Source: Chloroflexota bacterium (lineage in GTDB: Bacteria; Chloroflexota; Anaerolineae; Promineifilales; Promineifilaceae). From it: a stretch of 32,413 nt of DNA. The stretch is from contig JAAYYY010000496.1 in the NCBI GenBank assembly GCA_012515125.1, forward strand, positions 1-32,413. The letters run 5' to 3'. Under the pieces are notes generated by a model, which ran no database searches, was not told the origin of the DNA, and saw only the letters and a list, made by a program, of their open reading frames with translations. A program made the position numbers and the translations under genes. Below are positions 1 through 7,326 of this stretch, piece after piece; the first letter of the stretch is position 1, and each line of letters begins with the position of its first letter.

Positions 1-394
1 GGGTCAGGTAATGGGCGGTCATCCCCTGCAGCATCACGCCGGCGGCCTGCTCGCTGGAGACGCCTTCGGGCACGGGCGCCAGCTTTGCCGCCTCGACGAC
101 GGCATATTCGGCATAACTGCTGGGCGTCATGGCAAAGGCCACGCGGTCGCCGGCCTTTACTTCGGTCACATTCGCGCCCACGGCCTCGACCACACCCGCC
201 CCCTCACGCCCCAACGTGAGAGGCAGCTCGCTGGGATAGGCGCCCATCCGGTTGTAGACGTCGATGAAGTTGAGGCCAATCGCCTCCAGCCTCACCAACG
301 CCTGCCCGGCTCCCGGCTCGGGAACCGGTATCTCCTCCAGCCGCAAGACCTCTGGCCCGCCGAATTCATGGATGCGAATTGCCTGCATGGACAT
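1..394 (-). CDS. Quinone oxidoreductase / zinc-type alcohol dehydrogenase superfamily protein, N-terminal part
   Basis: The gene runs off the left edge, so only about the first 131 residues are visible. The protein opens with MSMQAIRIHEFGGPEVLRLE, followed by a GLNFIDVYNRMGAYP segment and GREGAGVVEAVG, the GroES-like N-terminal domain typical of NADPH:quinone reductases of the MDR superfamily. These normally reduce quinones or enones with NADPH and lack the zinc-binding Cys/His set; none is visible here. The start at 394 is supported by a strong AAGGAGG six bases upstream on the - strand; an in-frame ATG at 388 is less well spaced. It is divergent from the LacI gene across a 200-base gap. A TATAAC hexamer on the - strand at 450-455 could be its -10, but no good -35 is seen. 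Its link to the catabolic genes is unclear. Confidence 0.85.
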   Translation of the reverse strand, partial: MSMQAIRIHEFGGPEVLRLEEIPVPEPGAGQALVRLEAIGLNFIDVYNRMGAYPSELPLTLGREGAGVVEAVGANVTEVKAGDRVAFAMTPSSYAEYAVVEAAKLAPVPEGVSSEQAAGVMLQGMTAHYLT

Positions 395-501
395 GAAGAA
401 CCTCCTTGTTTTCAAGAAGGGTAACACCTGCGCAGCAGAATGTCACCCGGTTATATCAGACGAGAATCGCGGCCGTCTCTGTGATTTTGTACCTCCGCTT
501 C

Positions 502-531
502 TTGACAGCAAGCAATAAAATCGATTACCAT
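502..531 (+). promoter_or_regulatory. Predicted sigma70-type promoter of the lacI-family gene
   Basis: A perfect TTGACA (502-507) is followed after 18 bases by TACCAT (526-531), which matches four of six positions of the -10 consensus. It lies 64 bases upstream of the regulator start and immediately before a palindromic operator. It is one of only two places in the window where a consensus -35 box sits directly ahead of a regulator gene. Confidence 0.6.
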
Positions 532-536
532 GCTTG

Positions 537-552
537 TGGAAAACGATTTCCA
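537..552 (+). promoter_or_regulatory. LacI-family operator palindrome
   Basis: TGGAAAACGATTTCCA is a 16-base palindrome with a central CG and a single mismatched pair. This is the usual architecture of LacI/GalR-family operators, where the hinge helix wedges into the central CpG. It starts six bases after the -10 hexamer, so bound protein would block transcription of the adjacent regulator gene and anything transcribed with it. Autoregulation by the 595-1614 product is the simplest reading. Confidence 0.6.
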
Positions 553-594
553 TGGCTATCTGGGAGCTGTGTGCCGTATTCGGAGGGAGGGCAG

Positions 595-1614
595 ATGGCC
601 TCAATTATGGACCTGGCCCGCCGGGCGCAGGTCTCGCCGACGACGGTATCACGGGTGTTGAACAACAGCAGCCACCCGGTCAGCGAGGCCGTCCGCCAGC
701 GGGTCCTACAGGCTGCCAGAGAGCTCGACTACCGCCCCAATGCCCTAGCGCGGGCCATGATCACCCGGCGCACACAGATCGTGGGCGTCATCGTCGGCGA
801 CTCCAGCGATCCCTATTTCAGCACCATTGTCCGCGGTATCGAAACCGAAGCGCGGGCCCACGGCTATCTGGTCATCATCTGCAACACCGATCGCGACCCG
901 CTTGTGGAGCAGACACACCTGCGCCTGCTGCACGACTACCAGGTGGACGGCATCATTTTTGCCGGCGGTAGCCGGCACGACTGCAACTCCCTCTCCACTG
1001 TTCTTGACGAGCTTCGTCAGGACGATGTGGCTCTGGTGGCGCTCAACCCTCATACAGTCGTCGCCGCCGAGGTCCGCGTTGACAACGTAGCCGCTGCCCG
1101 AGAGATGACCGAACATCTGCTGGCCCTGGGCCACAGGCGTATCGCCCTGATTGGCGGGCCGGAAGAGCTGACCACGACGGCCGACCGGCTCCAGGGGTAT
1201 CGCCAGGCGCTCGCCGCGGCAGGAGTGCCTTTTGATCCAGAGCTCGTCTGGCCGGGCGCCTTTACCTTTGAAAGTGGTGTCCAGGCCGCGCGCCGCTACC
1301 TGGCGACTGCGGATCGCCCCACTGCCCTCTTCGCCGCTAACGACCAGACTGCCATCGGGGCTATGGCCGTACTGCGCCAGGCAGGCATCCGCATTCCCGA
1401 AGATGTGAGCGTAGCCGGCTTCGACGACATCGAGCAAGCGCGTTACGTCTTCCCCACACTCACAACCATTTCCGTTCCCATGCACCGTCTCGGGGTGGAA
1501 GGGATGCGACACCTGCTGGACCAACTCGCCGGCAAAGAGCCCCCCGAACTGCTCTGCCTGCCCTACTGCCTACAGATCCGCGACTCCACCGGACCTCCGT
1601 TAGCGCCATCGTAA
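595..1614 (+). CDS. LacI/GalR-family transcriptional regulator
   Basis: The 339-residue product has the full LacI layout. The N-terminal helix-turn-helix (residues 3-24, including VSPTTVSRVLN) is followed by the hinge region YRPNALARAM (46-55). A periplasmic-binding-protein-like effector domain starts near residue 60, with the family motif FAANDQTAIGAM at about 246-257 and the closing LQIRDSTGPP near 326-335. Length is normal. I chose the ATG at 595 because it has a GGAGGGAGG box just upstream and gives the standard MASIxDLA opening; the open frame extends further upstream but that part is not LacI-like. It heads the array and is followed closely by a creatininase-family gene, so it probably controls the first importer and hydrolase block in response to a sugar-like or related effector. 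The effector cannot be named from sequence. Confidence 0.93.
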   Translation: MASIMDLARRAQVSPTTVSRVLNNSSHPVSEAVRQRVLQAARELDYRPNALARAMITRRTQIVGVIVGDSSDPYFSTIVRGIETEARAHGYLVIICNTDRDPLVEQTHLRLLHDYQVDGIIFAGGSRHDCNSLSTVLDELRQDDVALVALNPHTVVAAEVRVDNVAAAREMTEHLLALGHRRIALIGGPEELTTTADRLQGYRQALAAAGVPFDPELVWPGAFTFESGVQAARRYLATADRPTALFAANDQTAIGAMAVLRQAGIRIPEDVSVAGFDDIEQARYVFPTLTTISVPMHRLGVEGMRHLLDQLAGKEPPELLCLPYCLQIRDSTGPPLAPS

Positions 1615-1627
1615 GGAGAAGACGAGG

Positions 1628-1678
1628 ATGGGTAATCGCTGGTCCACGATTATTGGCCGCCCAGGAAGAGGAGGATAG
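1628..1678 (+). other. Possible 16-residue leader ORF
   Basis: An ATG preceded by AGGAG at nine bases opens a 16-codon frame (MGNRWSTIIGRPGRGG) that ends three bases before the creatininase start at 1682. The Shine-Dalgarno of the creatininase gene lies inside its last codons. It could couple translation of the two, or be chance. No family is recognised. Confidence 0.25.
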
Positions 1679-1681
1679 CTA

Positions 1682-2470
1682 ATGCTTAACTGGCAGAACA
1701 CGTCGTGGGATTTCAAGGACAACCCGCCTGAAGTAGCCATCCTGCCTCTGGCAGCTTTTGAGCCGCATGGCTCCCATCTGCCGGTTGGCGCCGATCTGCT
1801 GATCATGGACGCCATCGCCAGGAGAGTTGCGGAGCGAATGCAGGCCCACACCTTCCTCATGCCCACATGGCCCCTCGGCACTTCGGGTCATATGGCCGGC
1901 GAGTCCGGCGCGGTCTACCTGGGCTTCGAAACGCTTTGGGCCGTTGTGGACGATATCGTTCACAGCCTCCACCAGCACGGCATCTACCGGGTGGCGGTGC
2001 TCAACAACCATGGCTCGGCGATGACGACCACCACGGTGCCCGCCGGCAACTTCATCGTTAAGACGGCCGTGCGCCAGCTGAACTACGAACTGCCAGGGTT
2101 CACCGCCATCTGGGTCCAGCCGTTCGCCGCGGCGCGCGCTGCCCTGGCTGAAATCTTCCCTTCGGCGCGGGAGGAAGTGCAGGCGGGAGCGGTGGAAACC
2201 TCCATTCTCATGCATCTGGCGCCGGAGCTGGTCGGCGAGCCGGGACCCGATCACGTCCCGAGCGGAGGCCTTACCTACCTCAACTTCACGGCCTTTCGCA
2301 ACCTGGCTCCTGACGGCGTCTGGGGGCGGCCCAGCCAGGCCTCCGCAGAGAAAGGAGAGCAGGCGCTGGCTGCCGCCGTGGAAGCTACCCTGGCCTATAT
2401 CGAGAGGACGTTCGCCCAACTGGATGAACTGAAAAGTGCCGTTGCCGCAAGCGAGGGGCCGGCAACGTGA
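1682..2470 (+). CDS. Creatininase-family metal-dependent amidohydrolase (first copy)
   Basis: The 262-residue protein carries the N-terminal creatininase signature as FEPHGSHLPVGAD, giving likely metal ligands E27, H29 and D38, with H110 in VLNNHGS and E172 in AVETSILM. Members hydrolyse cyclic or linear amide C-N bonds (creatinine, formamidopyrimidines) or act in peptide maturation (MftE). Two signatures are altered: the usual NGHGGN loop reads NNHGSAMT, and the usual HAGE-ETS segment reads QAGAVETS. The metal site therefore looks intact, but substrate contacts probably differ from classic creatininase. The start is supported by GAGGAGG seven bases upstream. It lies between the LacI gene and an oligopeptide-type importer, so its substrate may be what that importer delivers. 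A second, only distantly similar copy lies at 8338-9045. Confidence 0.85.
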   Translation: MLNWQNTSWDFKDNPPEVAILPLAAFEPHGSHLPVGADLLIMDAIARRVAERMQAHTFLMPTWPLGTSGHMAGESGAVYLGFETLWAVVDDIVHSLHQHGIYRVAVLNNHGSAMTTTTVPAGNFIVKTAVRQLNYELPGFTAIWVQPFAAARAALAEIFPSAREEVQAGAVETSILMHLAPELVGEPGPDHVPSGGLTYLNFTAFRNLAPDGVWGRPSQASAEKGEQALAAAVEATLAYIERTFAQLDELKSAVAASEGPAT

Positions 2471-2481
2471 AAAGGAGGTGA
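2471..2481 (+). promoter_or_regulatory. Orphan Shine-Dalgarno box in the leader of binding-protein gene 1
   Basis: AAAGGAGGTGA begins directly after the creatininase stop codon and is an 11-base match to the expected 16S anti-Shine-Dalgarno. No ATG start lies at a usable distance. The next gene starts 80 bases later and has its own GAGGAA box. Equivalent boxes precede the other two binding-protein genes. Confidence 0.45.
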
Positions 2482-2561
2482 CATAACGAAGGGTTGAGAC
2501 ATCCATCGCGGCAGGCACGATTGCCCCGGAGATTGTCCACAAGTAGAAGAGGAAAGATTCC

Positions 2562-4283
2562 ATGAGCAAGTCGAAACGGTTTCTTTACTGGTTAACCCTC
2601 TTGATGCTGGTTGCCCTCGTCGCTACGGCCTGCGGTCAGCAGCCCGTGCCCAATGCCGGCGAGGAGAACACAGCTGACACCGATGCCGGCGCCACAAACA
2701 CGGAAGCAGAGACCCCGGCCGATTCAGAAGTGGAGGAAGAGCCGGCAGCGGAGACGAACGGCGGCACTGTCACTGTCGGCCTTCATCAGGAGCCTAACCT
2801 GCTCTGGGGACCGATTACCGGCCTGACGGTGTCCCAGGAGCTGGCCAATATCCTGAACCGGCCCCTGATCATGATCAACGATCAGATCGAATACGTGCCG
2901 GCCCTGGTAACCGAGGTGCCCACGCTGGAAAACGGCGGCATCTCGGAAGATGGCCTGGTCTATACCTTCCACCTGCGTGACGACGTGACCTGGCACGATG
3001 GCACGCCCTTCACCTCGGCCGACGTCCGGTTCACTTACGAAACCATCACCCACCCCGACATGCCTGTGCGCGGGCGGGTCGGCTGGAACCAAATTACCAG
3101 CGTCGAGACGCCCGACGACCATACGGTCATCTTTAACTTCGAGACAGTGGACGCAGCCTTCCTCGACCGCCTGGCCATTGTCACTATTTTGCCCGAGCAC
3201 GTACTCGGCGAGGTGCCGCCGGCCGAGCTGTCCACACACGAGTGGTTCCGCACCAATAATCCTGGCCTCGGGCCGTTCCGATTTGTCGAATGGCAGCCGG
3301 GCAACTACATCCTTGTCGAGCGCAACCCGGACTACTTCGTAGAAGGGCTGCCGAAGCTGGATCAGATCGTGCTCAAGATCATCACCGACGCCAACACCCT
3401 GACCAACCAGCTGGAAACGGGCGAGGTCGATATGCGTTTCCGCATGCTTAACGATCAGGTTGAGATCATCGAGCAAATACCCAACGTAGAGCTGGTCAGT
3501 ACGGCTGCCACCTCACCCTGGCTCATCTGGGTCAACAACGAGAATCCTGCATTGAGCGATCCCGCTGTGCGCCTGGCCCTCAACTACGGCTTTGACCGGA
3601 ATGGCCTCACCCAGACGCTGCTTCGCGGCCTCGTCGAGCCTGCCTACAACCTGATCCCGCCCTCCTCCTGGGCCTACTCGGAAGAAGCGGTGGAAGCCTA
3701 CGCTTACGATCCCGACCGGGCCCGCCAGTTGCTGGACGAAGCCGGCTGGGTTGACGAGAACGGCGACGGCGTCCGCGAAAAGGACGGCGAGACGCTAAGC
3801 TTCGACATCCTCAACATCGCCGGCGAGCCGGAACGGGTGCAGATTCTCAGCTTCATCCAGGACCAGTGGAGCGAGATTGGCGTCCAGGTCAACATCCAGA
3901 ATGTAGACGTGGCCACGATGTGGGGCGACGCGCTCCCCAGCGGCAACTACGATATGGGTTACTCTTACTCCGGCCGTCTGGCTGACCCGGCCGACCTGGC
4001 GCAGCACTATCTCTGCCCAGACAAGCAACCGACCACAAACTGGGGTCTCTACTGCAACCCTGAATTGGACGAGATTCTGCTGGCGGCCCAGGCGACCGTC
4101 AACCAGACGGAACGGGCCGATTTGTATGCCCAGGCTCTAGAGATGATTGGCCAGAATCCGGCCTATGTTTTCATTGGCTGGCGCACCGATCACACCCCAA
4201 TCAACCAGCGCGTGCAAGGATACAAACCCGCTCCTGGCTTTATCGAAATGTGGAACGCTGAGGAGTGGTCCGTACAGGAGTAA
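2562..4283 (+). CDS. ABC transporter substrate-binding lipoprotein, oligopeptide/dipeptide type (SBP_bac_5)
   Basis: The 573-residue product starts with a basic n-region and a hydrophobic stretch ending ATAC, so C24 is the probable lipidated cysteine. It is followed by a roughly 40-residue linker rich in Glu, Thr and Ala. The mature part shows the family-5 pattern: a VYTFHLRDDVTWHDGTPF segment with TSADVRFTYE near residues 138-165, GLGPFRFVEW, RNPDYF, and DPDRARQLLDEAGW with DENGDGVREKDG. Such proteins capture peptides, nickel chelates, opines or glycosides for a DppBC-type channel. Two such permeases follow, but no DppD/DppF ATPase is in the window, so energising subunits must come from elsewhere. 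The start is supported by GAGGAA nine bases upstream. A strong hairpin follows the stop codon. The ligand is unknown. Confidence 0.93.
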   Translation: MSKSKRFLYWLTLLMLVALVATACGQQPVPNAGEENTADTDAGATNTEAETPADSEVEEEPAAETNGGTVTVGLHQEPNLLWGPITGLTVSQELANILNRPLIMINDQIEYVPALVTEVPTLENGGISEDGLVYTFHLRDDVTWHDGTPFTSADVRFTYETITHPDMPVRGRVGWNQITSVETPDDHTVIFNFETVDAAFLDRLAIVTILPEHVLGEVPPAELSTHEWFRTNNPGLGPFRFVEWQPGNYILVERNPDYFVEGLPKLDQIVLKIITDANTLTNQLETGEVDMRFRMLNDQVEIIEQIPNVELVSTAATSPWLIWVNNENPALSDPAVRLALNYGFDRNGLTQTLLRGLVEPAYNLIPPSSWAYSEEAVEAYAYDPDRARQLLDEAGWVDENGDGVREKDGETLSFDILNIAGEPERVQILSFIQDQWSEIGVQVNIQNVDVATMWGDALPSGNYDMGYSYSGRLADPADLAQHYLCPDKQPTTNWGLYCNPELDEILLAAQATVNQTERADLYAQALEMIGQNPAYVFIGWRTDHTPINQRVQGYKPAPGFIEMWNAEEWSVQE

Positions 4284-4355
4284 ATGACCGTTAGTTTGAG
4301 CGAGAGCAGGGCAGGCGCCGGCTGGGCTCTGCCCTGCTCTCGGATGGCTCTATGA
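4284..4355 (+). other. Possible 23-codon bridging ORF spanning the intercistronic hairpin
   Basis: An ATG directly after the binding-protein TAA opens a frame that reads through the whole 4301-4342 hairpin and ends in TGA overlapping the permease ATG (ATGA at 4352-4355). AGGAG lies three bases before the preceding stop. The permease has no convincing Shine-Dalgarno of its own, so translation through this frame would open the hairpin and deliver ribosomes to the permease start. This is a mechanical inference, not a recognised gene. Confidence 0.25.
4301..4342 (+). promoter_or_regulatory. Intercistronic hairpin between binding protein 1 and its permease
   Basis: A perfect 14-base inverted repeat (CGAGAGCAGGGCAG at 4301-4314, complement at 4329-4342) encloses a 14-base loop. 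No T-run follows, so it is unlikely to be a classic intrinsic terminator. Hairpins at this position commonly stabilise the upstream message or lower downstream expression, which keeps binding protein in excess over permease. Confidence 0.7.
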
Positions 4356-5299
4356 ACTTTCTTGTCCGCCGCCTGCTCTTTGCGCTGCCGACCCTGCTCG
4401 TCGTCTCGCTCATCCTCTTCGGATTGGTGCAGCTAGCGCCGGGCAGCGCCGCCGCTCTATACGCCGGCCCGGATGCGGGCCCGGAAGACATGGCGCGTAT
4501 CGAACGGCTGCTTGGCGTTGACCAGCCCGCGCCCGTGCAGTACGTCAAGTGGCTGCGCGGCGTGGCGTCCGGCGAATGGGGCATTTCCTTTCGCTACCAG
4601 CAGCCCGTCACCCAGGTTCTTAGCAGCCGCATCTTCAACTCGCTCCAGCTGATGACCGCCGCTCTGCTCCTCGCCCTGATCGTGGCCGTGCCCTTCGGTG
4701 TCCTCTCCGCCATCAGCAAACGCGCGTGGGTAAAGCACCTCTCCAGCGTCCTGGCCATGCTCGGCATCAGCATCCCTACCTTCTGGCTGGGCATCATGCT
4801 GCTTCTAATCTTCTCCGTGCGCCTGCGCCTGCTACCGTCGGGCGGCAACTCGACCATCGGCATGGACTTTAACCTCTACGACCGCTTCATCCACCTCATC
4901 GGGCCGGCCTCGGTGCTGGCGACGCTCTATATCGCCGGCTGGAGCCGCTACGTACGCAGCTCGATGCTGGACGTGATGACGCAGGACTACGTCCGCACGG
5001 CGCGTGCCAAGGGGTTAGCCGAGCGCATCGTGATCTTCCGCCACGCCCTGCGCAACGCCCTGCTGCCACTGGTGACGTTAATTGGGCTTCAGGGCGGCAA
5101 CCTGGTGGGCGGCGCGATGATTACCGAGGTTGTATTTGCCTGGCCCGGAGTCGGACGGCTGCTAGCCGAATCGTTGACGTCCCGCGATTATCCAGTGTTG
5201 ATGGCAGCCTTCATGATCATGGCCTTGCTGACCGTTGCCGGCAACCTGGCTGCCGACCTGACCTACGGCTGGATCGACCCGCGCATTAAACTGGAGTAG
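4352..5299 (+). CDS. ABC transporter permease, DppB/OppB type
   Basis: The 315-residue membrane protein begins MNFLVRRLLFALPTLLVVSL, the usual first transmembrane helix of DppB-type permeases, and then has the periplasmic loop of that subfamily (DQPAPVQYVKWLRG, GEWGISFRY). The cytoplasmic EAA loop appears as DYVRTARAKGLAERIVIFRH followed by ALRNALLPLVTLIGLQ in the C-terminal third, which contacts the ATPase. The C-terminus (ADLTYGWIDPRIKLE) is typical of the family. The ATG at 4352 is not preceded by a good ribosome site and overlaps the stop of a short upstream frame as ATGA, so translational coupling is likely. It works with the binding protein at 2562 and the second permease at 5304. Confidence 0.93.
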   Translation: MNFLVRRLLFALPTLLVVSLILFGLVQLAPGSAAALYAGPDAGPEDMARIERLLGVDQPAPVQYVKWLRGVASGEWGISFRYQQPVTQVLSSRIFNSLQLMTAALLLALIVAVPFGVLSAISKRAWVKHLSSVLAMLGISIPTFWLGIMLLLIFSVRLRLLPSGGNSTIGMDFNLYDRFIHLIGPASVLATLYIAGWSRYVRSSMLDVMTQDYVRTARAKGLAERIVIFRHALRNALLPLVTLIGLQGGNLVGGAMITEVVFAWPGVGRLLAESLTSRDYPVLMAAFMIMALLTVAGNLAADLTYGWIDPRIKLE

Positions 5300-5303
5300 G
5301 GCA

Positions 5304-6218
5304 ATGGCAGCAGGAAAAGAGCAGATTTCGCCAGCCTACCTCGGCGCCGCTCCCGAGATGATAGGCGATCCCGATGCGCGCCACTTACCTTTGCGCCGCC
5401 TGGGCAGCCTGCGAAAATATCCCCTGGCCGTTTTTGGCGGGCTTGTCCTCATCTCCCTCGGCCTGGTGGCTATCTTTGCCGACTCACTGGCGCCCTACGA
5501 CCCTCTAAAGACCAGTCTGGACGTCCTCGCCCCACCCAGCCCACAACACTGGCTGGGCACCGACGACGTAGGCCGCGACGTGCTCAGCCGCCTGATCTTC
5601 GCCGCACGGGTTAGCCTGACAGTTGGCCTCGTCTCGATGATTATCACCGTCGTCATTGGGCTGATTCTGGGCCTGCTGTCCGGCTTTTTTGGCGCCTGGG
5701 TCGATCTGCCTATCTCGTCCTTCATCAACATTATGCTGTCGATCCCCATCTTTCCGCTGGCCCTGGTTCTCGGCTCCTTCCTGGACATGACGCTGGGGAT
5801 CATCGTGTTGGTCATCGGCTTTCTCTCCTGGATGGGCGTGGCCCGCGTCGTGCGCGCCGAAGTACTCAGCCTACGCGAGCGCGAATTTGTCGAGGCGGCA
5901 CATTGTGCCGGCGCGTCGCCCTGGCGCATTATCTGGCGGCATATCGTGCCAAACATTATGAACCCGGTGATCGTCTCCGCGACGCTGCTCGTCGCCAACG
6001 GCATCCTGTTAGAAGCCGCGCTCTCTTACCTCGGCTACGGCATCCAGCCCCCAACCCCGTCCTGGGGCAACATGCTGCTCGACGCCCAGCGGTATCTGCG
6101 CGCCTATCCCGGCCTGGCGATATACCCCGGAGCCCTCATTTCCCTTACCGTGGTCAGCATTAACTTCCTGGGTGACGGCCTGCGTGATGCGCTGGATCCG
6201 CGCCTGGGCGAGCGCTAG
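5304..6218 (+). CDS. ABC transporter permease, DppC/OppC type
   Basis: The 304-residue protein has the OppC_N-type start: a cytoplasmic tail, then a first helix at about residues 35-58 (YPLAVFGGLVLISLGLVAIF) and the APYDPLKTSLDVLAPPS segment followed by HWLGTDDVGRDVLSRLIFAA. That last motif is diagnostic for DppC-type permeases. The EAA loop is seen as REFVEAAHCAGASPWRIIWR. The C-terminal NFLGDGLRDALDPRL is also characteristic. It begins four bases after the DppB-type gene, with GGAG overlapping the previous stop. The two would form the heterodimeric channel. No cognate ATPase genes are nearby. Confidence 0.94.
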   Translation: MAAGKEQISPAYLGAAPEMIGDPDARHLPLRRLGSLRKYPLAVFGGLVLISLGLVAIFADSLAPYDPLKTSLDVLAPPSPQHWLGTDDVGRDVLSRLIFAARVSLTVGLVSMIITVVIGLILGLLSGFFGAWVDLPISSFINIMLSIPIFPLALVLGSFLDMTLGIIVLVIGFLSWMGVARVVRAEVLSLREREFVEAAHCAGASPWRIIWRHIVPNIMNPVIVSATLLVANGILLEAALSYLGYGIQPPTPSWGNMLLDAQRYLRAYPGLAIYPGALISLTVVSINFLGDGLRDALDPRLGER

Positions 6219-6259
6219 CCCGAACCGCACCCAACGAACCTACGATTGAGGAGGAAACG

Positions 6260-7207
6260 ATGAACGATCAAGACTTGAAAGGCATGTACCCCGCCGTGAT
6301 CCTGCCTATGGACAAGAGCTACCGGCCGGATTACGACGCCTTTGGCGACTATCTGGAGTGGCTGATCGGCCAAAAAGCGGCTGGTTTTGCCATCAACATG
6401 GACACCGGCGAAGGGCCGCAGCTCTCCCCGGACGAGCGCCGCCGCGTGGCGGAAAAAGCCGTAGAAGTGGCCAACGGCCGCGTGTTTGTCCTCGGCGGCG
6501 TCATGGGCGCGACGACCGGCGGGGCCGTCGAGACGGCGCGCATGTACGCCGAAGTGGGTGTCGACGGGCTGGTCGTCTTCCCCAATGCCGCCTTCCGCAA
6601 CGAACCGCTGGATCCACGCATTCCGGTCGATTACCACAAAGCGATCGCCGAGGCGAGCGGTTTGCCCATCGTCCTCTTCCAGCTTGCGCCGATCTTTGGC
6701 GGCGTCAACTTCAGCCGGGAGACGTTGGAGCGGCTGCTCGAAATCCCGGAAGTAATCGGCATTAAGGAAGCATCCTTTGACGCCGAATACTTTACCTACA
6801 CCGTCGAGACGGTGCAGATGTCCGGCCGGCCGATCACCGTGCTTACCGGTAACGATCGATTTGTGGCCGAGTCTATCCTGCTGGGCGCGACCGGCGGCCT
6901 TCTGGGCTTTGGCGCCATTGGCTGCAAGCTGGTCGCCGAGATGCTGGAAGTGGCTAACGCCGGCCGGCTAGACGAAGTTGCTGCGCTGCGACCACGCCTT
7001 GCAGCCTTTGCTCAGGTGATCTATCAGGACCCTATGCTCGACTACCGCGCGCGCTGTAAGGTGGCCCTGGCGCACGTAGGCGTTATCGATCATAGGCTGA
7101 CCTATGTCCGCCCGCCGATGCTGCAAATAGAGGAGAAGGAATCGGAACAGATTCGCCAGGCGCTTGTCGAAGCAGGCATGCTGGGCGAGTCAGTAGCTGC
7201 AGCCTGA
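6260..7207 (+). CDS. Dihydrodipicolinate synthase/N-acetylneuraminate lyase superfamily protein with non-canonical active site
   Basis: The 315-residue protein fits the DapA/NAL TIM-barrel family, whose members make or break C-C bonds at 2-keto acids through a Schiff base with lysine. K169 in VIGIKEASFD is the predicted Schiff-base lysine. The pyruvate-binding GTTGE motif reads MDTGEG (47-52), keeping one Thr. The strand that normally holds the catalytic Tyr (YNVPSRTG in E. coli DapA) reads LFQLAPIFGG, so Tyr is replaced by F140 and the carboxylate-binding Arg is absent. It is therefore not a normal DapA and may act on an unusual substrate. GAGGAGG with a good spacer supports the start. It sits between the peptide-type permeases and the flavin oxidoreductase, in the same direction. 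Confidence 0.85.
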   Translation: MNDQDLKGMYPAVILPMDKSYRPDYDAFGDYLEWLIGQKAAGFAINMDTGEGPQLSPDERRRVAEKAVEVANGRVFVLGGVMGATTGGAVETARMYAEVGVDGLVVFPNAAFRNEPLDPRIPVDYHKAIAEASGLPIVLFQLAPIFGGVNFSRETLERLLEIPEVIGIKEASFDAEYFTYTVETVQMSGRPITVLTGNDRFVAESILLGATGGLLGFGAIGCKLVAEMLEVANAGRLDEVAALRPRLAAFAQVIYQDPMLDYRARCKVALAHVGVIDHRLTYVRPPMLQIEEKESEQIRQALVEAGMLGESVAAA

Positions 7208-7261
7208 TACAGACAGGCGTATTTGTCACCCAGCGCAACCCTATCGCGCAGTGGTCCCTGT

Positions 7262-7284
7262 AGAGCCAGCCACAAGATGGCTCT
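7262..7284 (+). promoter_or_regulatory. Short hairpin upstream of the flavin oxidoreductase gene
   Basis: AGAGCCA (7262-7268) and its complement TGGCTCT (7278-7284) frame a nine-base loop in the 119-base gap between the aldolase-family gene and the LLM gene. There is no T-run, and the role is unknown. Nothing else is recognised in this gap. Confidence 0.3.
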
Positions 7285-7326
7285 GCTGAAGGCTGCCGTG
7301 CTCGCAAAACAGCAAAGGACAAAACG

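Noticed and set aside
406-594. N-terminal extension of the LacI-family protein
   Set aside because: It would cover the promoter and operator; the HTH starts right after the ATG at 595, which has a strong ribosome site.
2724-3476. - strand open frame of 250 codons opposite binding protein 1
   Set aside because: It is a mirror of codon bias in the + strand gene, with no recognisable motifs.
4301-4342. Intrinsic terminator after binding protein 1
   Set aside because: There is no T-run after the stem, and the permease of the same importer follows directly, so a stability or attenuating hairpin fits better.
6260-7207. dapA of lysine biosynthesis
   Set aside because: The catalytic Tyr and substrate-carboxylate Arg are absent, and the context is catabolic and transport-related.
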